Below, piece by piece: positions 58,677 through 64,000 of a DNA stretch of 64,000 bases. The position numbers and the translations under genes were made by a program. The stretch comes from Parascedosporium putredinis (lineage: Eukaryota; Ascomycota; Sordariomycetes; Microascales; Microascaceae): NCBI GenBank assembly GCA_949357655.1, contig CASHTG010000001.1:930001-994000 (forward strand), written 5' to 3'. Below the pieces are notes generated by a model. It saw nothing but the letters and a program-made list of their open reading frames with translations, was not told where the DNA came from and did no database searches. Numbering within the stretch: the first letter of the stretch is position 1; each line of letters opens with the position of its first letter.

Positions 58677-60703
58677 ATGACTGCCCGATATCCGATCCGG
58701 AGTGGCGGGTTCCGGCCTGGAGGTGGCCGCAAACTCGTCGCTAGGCCGCAGGTTAGTAAAGAACGCAAGACACAGCCCGCGAGAGCCAGTCGACCCCATC
58801 CCTAATTACAGACTCGTTGTGAAATACATGGCCGCGAGCGCGGTTTAAATATATGTATCACGTCGGCTCCTTTATAGACTAGGCGGGGAGAGATCATGCT
58901 CTCAGACTCGGACCTAGAGACTCACAAGAAAGAAACGAAATAATAAAATCTAATAACAGGAGTTTGCTTGTTTTTCTTACGATGACAACCACGAGTTCAA
59001 GCAGGACGCTTCGAGCGTGCGCTGGTACTACCACAACCCTATGGATATCGGCGCCGACCTCTCGGCCGGCTTCGATAGATTTGATAAACATGATGAGTCG
59101 CAGCCGGACCATCTTACCAGCTTGCTCAAGACTATTATTGATTGGGAGAAGAGGGAGGAGAGAAGATTAGATGCGCACCTGGTGACTTGGCGAGGTATGA
59201 TGACCAAGGTAAGTGAGTATATGTATATATATATATATTATGCTGGTCTACTCCCCCTTTTTGGCCTACATTTCACATATATTTGGAACTTGGGCTCTTC
59301 CGCAAGATGAGAAGCCTCGTAGCTAAACACATAGTTTTCCTTTTACCTTAGATCCTCAGCTGCCCATTTGAGAATCGGGATGGGTACGATTCCTTTCCCT
59401 CCCTCCCTCCCAAGGAATTCCTCGCATGTTCAACTCGCTGATTCAAGATAGCTTCGAGATGAATGCCACTGTCTTTCAAGTAAGATAGCTATATTCGGAA
59501 CCCCCTCCCCTCTTCCCCGTTCCCAACGACGTTTGGGAAACTATACTAACGACTCCGGCGGCGGCGAAGAATAGCCTGTAAGTGCTGTAGGCCCAGCACT
59601 CGTTGGAGGCTAGGCTAACAACCGGAACACGGCTAGTTTTATAGAAGAAAACCATGAATTCAGGATGGAGAGTAAGAGGCAGCAGTCGCAACAACGGCGC
59701 CGAGGCAAATTTACACCGGAGCAGATGACCTTTTGGGGTACAGTCCTCCCACCCCTCTACACACCCATTGTTATGAAGCCTAACCCTTTCCGCGACGCTA
59801 GGGTACAAGTTTGAGACTCTCTGCACACTCTCACGGCCATGGGGAGAAATCTCACGCACAGAAATCGAGTCTAGGCCCAACGACGTGGTCAGCAACAAGG
59901 CGCAGTACTGTTCCGTCGCCATCACCAATCTCGGCCCCACCAAAATGTGCCTCGCCGGCGAGATCGACGCCCGTGAGTCTACCATATACTCTGCGTGTGT
60001 GGGCCGAACATATACCGCTAACCCAAAAGCACACCGTAGTCTGGGGCTCCAAACCCTCCGATCCGCAAGCCCCCATCGACTGGGTAGAACTAAAAACCAC
60101 GGCCGAGATCCAGTCCGAGCGGGACCGCGACTTCTTCAACAACAAGGTCATGCGCTTCTGGATCCAGTCCTTTCTCATTGGCGTGTCCCGCGTCATCGTC
60201 GGCTTCCGCAGCCACGACGGCCACCTTGTCCGCGTCCAGGAAATGTACACCGCCGACCTCCTCCGTCGCGCCCCGGAACTGGGACGCCGACGTGTGCGTC
60301 GACTTTGCCTTTGAGTTCCTAGAGTGTGAGTTTGCCAACCCCCTGGCACCTCTAGACTCTTTCCGTCTCTCGATGCCACATTGTTCTATCTATTCTTTAC
60401 CTTTATCATGTACCAGGAGAGAAGCTAACCCGAGTTGGGACCCCATTAGGGCTGAAAAGCGTCATCCGCGGCGGCGGCCTCTGGCGTATCCGCAGACAGC
60501 CCGGCGGTAGAGACGTGGAGGTATTCCGCCTCGCCGAGCACGGCCACGGGCAAGTGCTCTCGGATGAGTTCCTGGAGTGGAGGAACAGCGAAGCCATGAA
60601 GGCCATTGATCAGCAAGCGCAGCAACGCGCCCTACAGGCGGAAAAGGAGCGGCAAGAGCAGCAGGAAGAGGCGCGGGCGGCGGGGCAACAGCAGCCTTCC
60701 TAA
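58677..60703 (+). CDS. RAI1: Decapping nuclease Rai1 (DXO family)
   Basis: Rai1 removes incomplete or non-canonical 5' caps and stabilises the 5'-3' exonuclease Rat1, acting in nuclear RNA quality control and termination. Eight exons: 58677-58751, 58960-59208, 59352-59383, 59452-59479, 59614-59737, 59802-59972, 60040-60325 and 60450-60703, about 406 residues. Family blocks are EFACFSYDDNHEF, DIGADLSAGFDRFDKHDE, VTWRGMMTK, FEMNATVFQ, FIEENHEF, FWGYKFETL, and the active-site metal ligands in LAGEIDA (ExD) and VELKT (ExK). These are followed by FWIQSFLIGVSRVIVGFRSHD, DADVCVDFAFEFLEW and LWRIRRQPGG. Two bases seem to be missing in CCCCGG at 60271-60276. The start follows an in-frame stop and is the first ATG. 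The start of exon 5 is uncertain: the usual Gly-Thr after FQ is replaced by an extra eight residues. Confidence 0.9.
59221..59239 (+). repeat. TA dinucleotide repeat in a RAI1 intron
   Basis: (TA)n of about nine units within the second RAI1 intron, close to the donor site. Confidence 0.8.
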
Positions 60704-61984
60704 CCCAGATATTCTGCTTGGTCCTTTCCCCTCCCTATCTATCTTGGTTTTTTTGTCCTTCCCTGTCCTGAAAAGGCTCTGCCATGAGGTAGCGCAGAGC
60801 TAGAGAGCGCCTTCGGAAGCTTGTAGAATAGTTGGCACATTTATAAAATCACGTTGATCATCAGTGTGCAGGTCGTACATATATTCACTCGGCCTAAAAC
60901 AATAAAAGTGGTGGGAAAACAAGGTCAAGACCATGAAATTGCGTCTATTGATTGCGATATCCGCAAAATTATCTACCCACAATGATCCTAAACAGAAGAT
61001 CCTATTGCCGTGCGTAAGAAATGGATCCTCCCATTAGATCAGCTTGCCCGCTCTGACGGTATCGAGATCGAGACCGACCACTGGCAAAATATTCCTTGAT
61101 TCCATCACATCATCCAACCGCCATCATTAAGGGTGCAACGATAAAAACAAAAGACGCGCGGAAAACAGATCAAAGCAGGAACAAGCAAAAATAAGTGTAG
61201 GAAACAAGAGCAGAAAAGACAAATGCCGCCGATGATCATGATGAAGAAAACGGGAAACAAAACAAAAGCACGAGAAAATCAAATCGCAAAACCCGGCCGT
61301 GCAGAGAACACCATATCATGAGAAACAATCGTAAAGAAATCAAAACAGGAGGCAAAAACCACTCCCAAACATGCATCATGTAGCGAAGCCCTCGTGAGAG
61401 CATTTCGCAACGTCCGTTGGAACACGGGATCCTCGATCCGTGTCCTCCTTTTCCATGGCACTGGCCATGGCCATCATGCAACGTCCTCGCAAGACTGTTG
61501 CTCTTCGTCCCCTTAAGTTTGGTGTATTGAGTGGTGTGAGTGTGTGTGAGTGTGTGTTGTGTACAGAAACATTGCTTTGAATGTGTGCTTTTGTATGCGC
61601 GTGTGCAAATAAACAGTAATATGCGTATGCTTATCGAGTCAATACTTTCCTGGCGTGTCGTCCCCAAAATTTTTAGACTTTTCGCCCGTTGTAGAGAGAT
61701 CACCGTGAATGATCATGGAATCTCTAGAGCGAAAGGCCATTATGCAAAGGTCTTTGTCTATGTGGTTCGTCCATCGTACAAGGTATCCGTACATGGCCCA
61801 TCTAAGTCAAATGCCTCTCAAGTCATGAGAAGGAGTTGGCTAGTGGCGAATGTGGTGTGTAAAATCAAGCTTTTTTCTTTCTTTCTTTCTTTCTTTTTCA
61901 TACGTTCTCGGAGGGGAAGCAATCGAAGCTAGCGTTTAGAGAGCTTGATACTTCACCCGAGTCGCGCGTCCGGCGCTCGAAAAC
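60704..61984. other. Convergent 3' spacer, RAI1/GCK kinase
   Basis: 1.28 kb between converging stop codons. AT-richer than its flanks, with A-rich runs around 61140-61270 and no supported gene. A (CTTT)n microsatellite lies at 61871-61898. Confidence 0.55.
61871..61898 (+). repeat. CTTT tetranucleotide microsatellite
   Basis: About six CTTT units, some 90 bases downstream of the kinase stop codon, probably in its 3' untranslated region. Confidence 0.85.
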
Positions 61985-63938
61985 TTACACAGCAGGCCAG
62001 CGGATACGCAGGCCATCAAGCCAACGGCCATACAGTACATCCGAAAGTTGGCTGCAGTGCTCCATGCCAGGTTGAGGTTCGGTACCGGGGTACTTGGCCT
62101 CTAAAGCAGACTTTTCATCCTTGTCCGCGTAGTCAGGAGTCTCAGTCTGCCGCCGGCGATGGCTACGGAGGTGCGGGTTCGCTTGGCTCAGCACTAGCTT
62201 CGTCGGGCTGTTGGGCGGGGCAGGCGTCGATGCGGTCTTGATGATGACGGTGCCTTGAGGCGTGTTGGATGACGCACCCTTCACGGCGGATTGGCTGAGG
62301 AAGGCGTTGTTGAGTTTAGTGTCCTGGGACATGGCGCCGACGAGGTTCTGGAGCAAGTGATAGGCACCTTCCGGGTCGACGGTGTCGAGAAGGGAAAAGG
62401 CGTCTGACAGCTTGGCCAGGGCCTCACGTTTAGCCATGGCAGAAGTTTGCGCGTGTAGCTCGGTGAGCGCAGGGTCCACAGCCTTGGCGAATAGCCGACG
62501 ACCGAGGAGAGCCTCTTTGCTAGAAGCCTCAACCGGCATGGGATGGTGAGGGGGCCTGTTCTCGTTGAAGATCATGCCGTCAACGGAATCGGTGTCGCCC
62601 ACCTGTCCAGAGGTGGAACCGTCCGAGGGAACTCGACGAAAGAGGCGCATGGTTGAGCCAGAGTTACCAAAAGACATGTCGGGCTGCAGGGGGCGCTTAG
62701 CCACACTGATGCGCGGAGAGGGGTTGCCGGGGGTCTTTTGGGCCGAGGAAACAATGCGCCTGACGGAGCCGCTCTGGCTCTGCGTGTAGGCGGAGGAGGG
62801 CTGGCGGCGCACGGATCCGCTCGAGTTGTACGATTCGTTGGCCGTCATTATGGAAGGTTGGCGCCTGACTGTCGACCTGCGAACGGTACCGACGGGCGTA
62901 GAGGGGCGCAGAGGGCCATCTTCAAGGTCAAGCCTGCGCATGGCGTCTTCGGTGGCGAAAATGGAAGAAGGTTTGCGGGAACGGATGACGGTGGGCCTCT
63001 TGGGAGCGACGGACTTGACAGTGTCAAAGGTCCACTCATCAGCCTCATCTTTGGGAGAGATGCTCTGGAGTGTCTCCTGGTAGAAGACGGGATGCGCTTT
63101 GCGAGTTTGGCCAACGTCCCACGTTTGCCGGCGAGCGATCAGTTCTTGGAGGGCCTCGACCTTTCCGGCCGCACGGATGAATCGGTGGCGAAGAAGCTCC
63201 TTGGCCGTGGGTCGCCTGTCGGGATCCTTGACGAGGCACTGGGCAACGAAATCCTTGAAGTCCTTGCTGAAGCTGCCCTGCAACCTAGGTGGCTCATTCT
63301 TGGGGATGTGGAACAACACCTTCATGGGGTGAATGTGGGCCAAGGGGGCTCGCCATTGGCCATCTCCATGGCAGTGATGGCTAGAGACCAAATGTCGGCC
63401 TTGAAGCTGTATCCGTCTTGTTGAATGACCTCGGGGGCCATCCAAAAGGGCGTTCCGACAAAGGTATTCCTCTGAGACTTGATGTTGGTGAGTTGAGCAG
63501 CAACGCCAAAGTCAGCAAGCTTGACCTTGCCCGTGTCTGAGAGCAGAATGTTGGCGGCCTTGATATCGCGGTGGATCTTGCCCTCGGTGTGGAGGTAATC
63601 GAGACCACGGAGTAGCTCTCTACAGACGATGGCGATGTGCGATTCGGGGAAGTTTCCCGGTTTTAGCTGTGTTCACCGTGTTAGTCTGGCGATTCCCAAC
63701 TACAATTGCAATATTTGTAACAAGGCGGGTTAACTAGTCACGTAGGAGGGAACGGAGAGGGTTGTCCTACCAAGTCTAAACAAGAGCCACCACCAAGGTA
63801 TTCCATGATGATCCATAGCTTGTGGCCCTTGAGGAAGCATCCCTTGTACTGGGTGACGAAGGAGCTGGAACAGGTGCTGAGAACGGAGATCTCTCCCTGA
63901 ATTTCTTGGATATCGTCCTCGCTCGATTCGAGATCGAT
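61985..63938 (-). CDS. Ste20-like germinal-centre kinase (GCK), 5' end outside the window
   Basis: Ser/Thr kinase of the GCK branch of Ste20 kinases; filamentous-fungal relatives (Sid1/SepL, Nak1/Kic1, Mst-1 type) act in septation or polarity networks with NDR kinases. Visible exons are 63938-63771 and 63666-61985. A CAG acceptor at 63939-63941 shows that earlier exons with the glycine loop lie beyond the right edge. Seen are the helix-C region IDLESSEDDIQEIQGEISVL, hinge IIMEYLGGGS, HRDIKAANILL, DFGVAAQL, activation loop GTPFWMAPE, and FVAQCLVKDPDRRPTAKELL. A long Ser/Arg-rich C-terminal region follows (several VRRQPS-like motifs, possible phospho-sites), then a helical end (LSDAFSLLDTVDPEGAYHLL). 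One base is missing in the G-run at 63344-63348. The exact GCK subgroup cannot be fixed without the N-terminus. Confidence 0.92.
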
Positions 63939-64000
63939 CTGCGGCCAGAGGTTGTTAGGTTGGGGTTTTGAAAGAATGAGGACGCATTAAGGCAAACCCA

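Noticed and set aside
62738..63424. 228-codon plus-strand open frame
   Set aside because: Antisense shadow of the GCK kinase exon.
3633..63938. Mass pseudogenisation or programmed frameshifting as the cause of broken frames
   Set aside because: Essential genes are affected side by side, every shift is the same kind of single-base loss in short homopolymers, catalytic residues are intact, and no slippery-site/pseudoknot pattern recurs.

Overview
The window is nuclear DNA of a filamentous ascomycete (Pezizomycotina; a Sordariomycete is my best guess). The evidence is short spliceosomal introns (about 67-210 bp) with GTRNGT donors and YAG acceptors, pyrimidine-rich leaders before start codons, GC-rich third codon positions, long intergenic spaces, and housekeeping proteins whose sequences look like filamentous-fungal orthologues. 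There are fourteen protein genes, one tRNA gene, and no sign of bacterial, viral or intact transposon sequence.

Layout from left to right. A four-finger C2H2 transcription factor (3.6-5.5 kb, +) lies in about 11 kb without any other gene. Then come URM1 (-) and the splicing factor SF3b subunit 4 / Hsh49 (+), which diverge from a shared 0.6 kb spacer. The large cap-binding subunit CBC1/CBP80 (-) converges on SF3b4, and GSK3 kinase (-) follows. Next is an 11 kb stretch with no convincing gene, ended by tRNA-Gly(CCC). GET4 (+) converges on an acidic conserved hypothetical gene (-), followed by mitochondrial leucyl-tRNA synthetase (-). The synthetase diverges across 2 kb from a Met12-type methylenetetrahydrofolate reductase (+). 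A second conserved hypothetical gene (-) and an Any1-like PQ-loop membrane protein (-) follow. After 6 kb with no gene come SMI1/KNR4 (+), RAI1 (+), and a GCK/Ste20-type kinase (-) whose 5' end runs off the right edge.

The strongest signal of the whole window is technical. Twelve of the fourteen genes carry apparent frameshifts, about 34 missing bases in total. Almost all are single bases missing from G/C or A/T homopolymers of 3-5, on both strands; I see no clear insertion. Restoring one base at each site, with the intron boundaries given here, makes every coding sequence an exact multiple of three with conserved motifs in register; GSK3, for example, becomes 394 codons. These genes should be read as intact genes in an under-polished assembly, not as pseudogenes. 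Coordinates below are the outer limits of the coding sequence, with exons listed in the evidence.

Functionally the genes are mostly ordinary eukaryotic core functions: mRNA splicing and cap biology (SF3b4, CBC1, RAI1), tRNA thiolation and urmylation (URM1), tail-anchored protein insertion (GET4), mitochondrial translation (LeuRS), one-carbon metabolism (MTHFR), and wall and polarity signalling (SMI1, GCK kinase, GSK3). They do not form a pathway cluster, and I found no convincing novel system. The least explained items are the two conserved hypothetical genes and the long gene-free regions.
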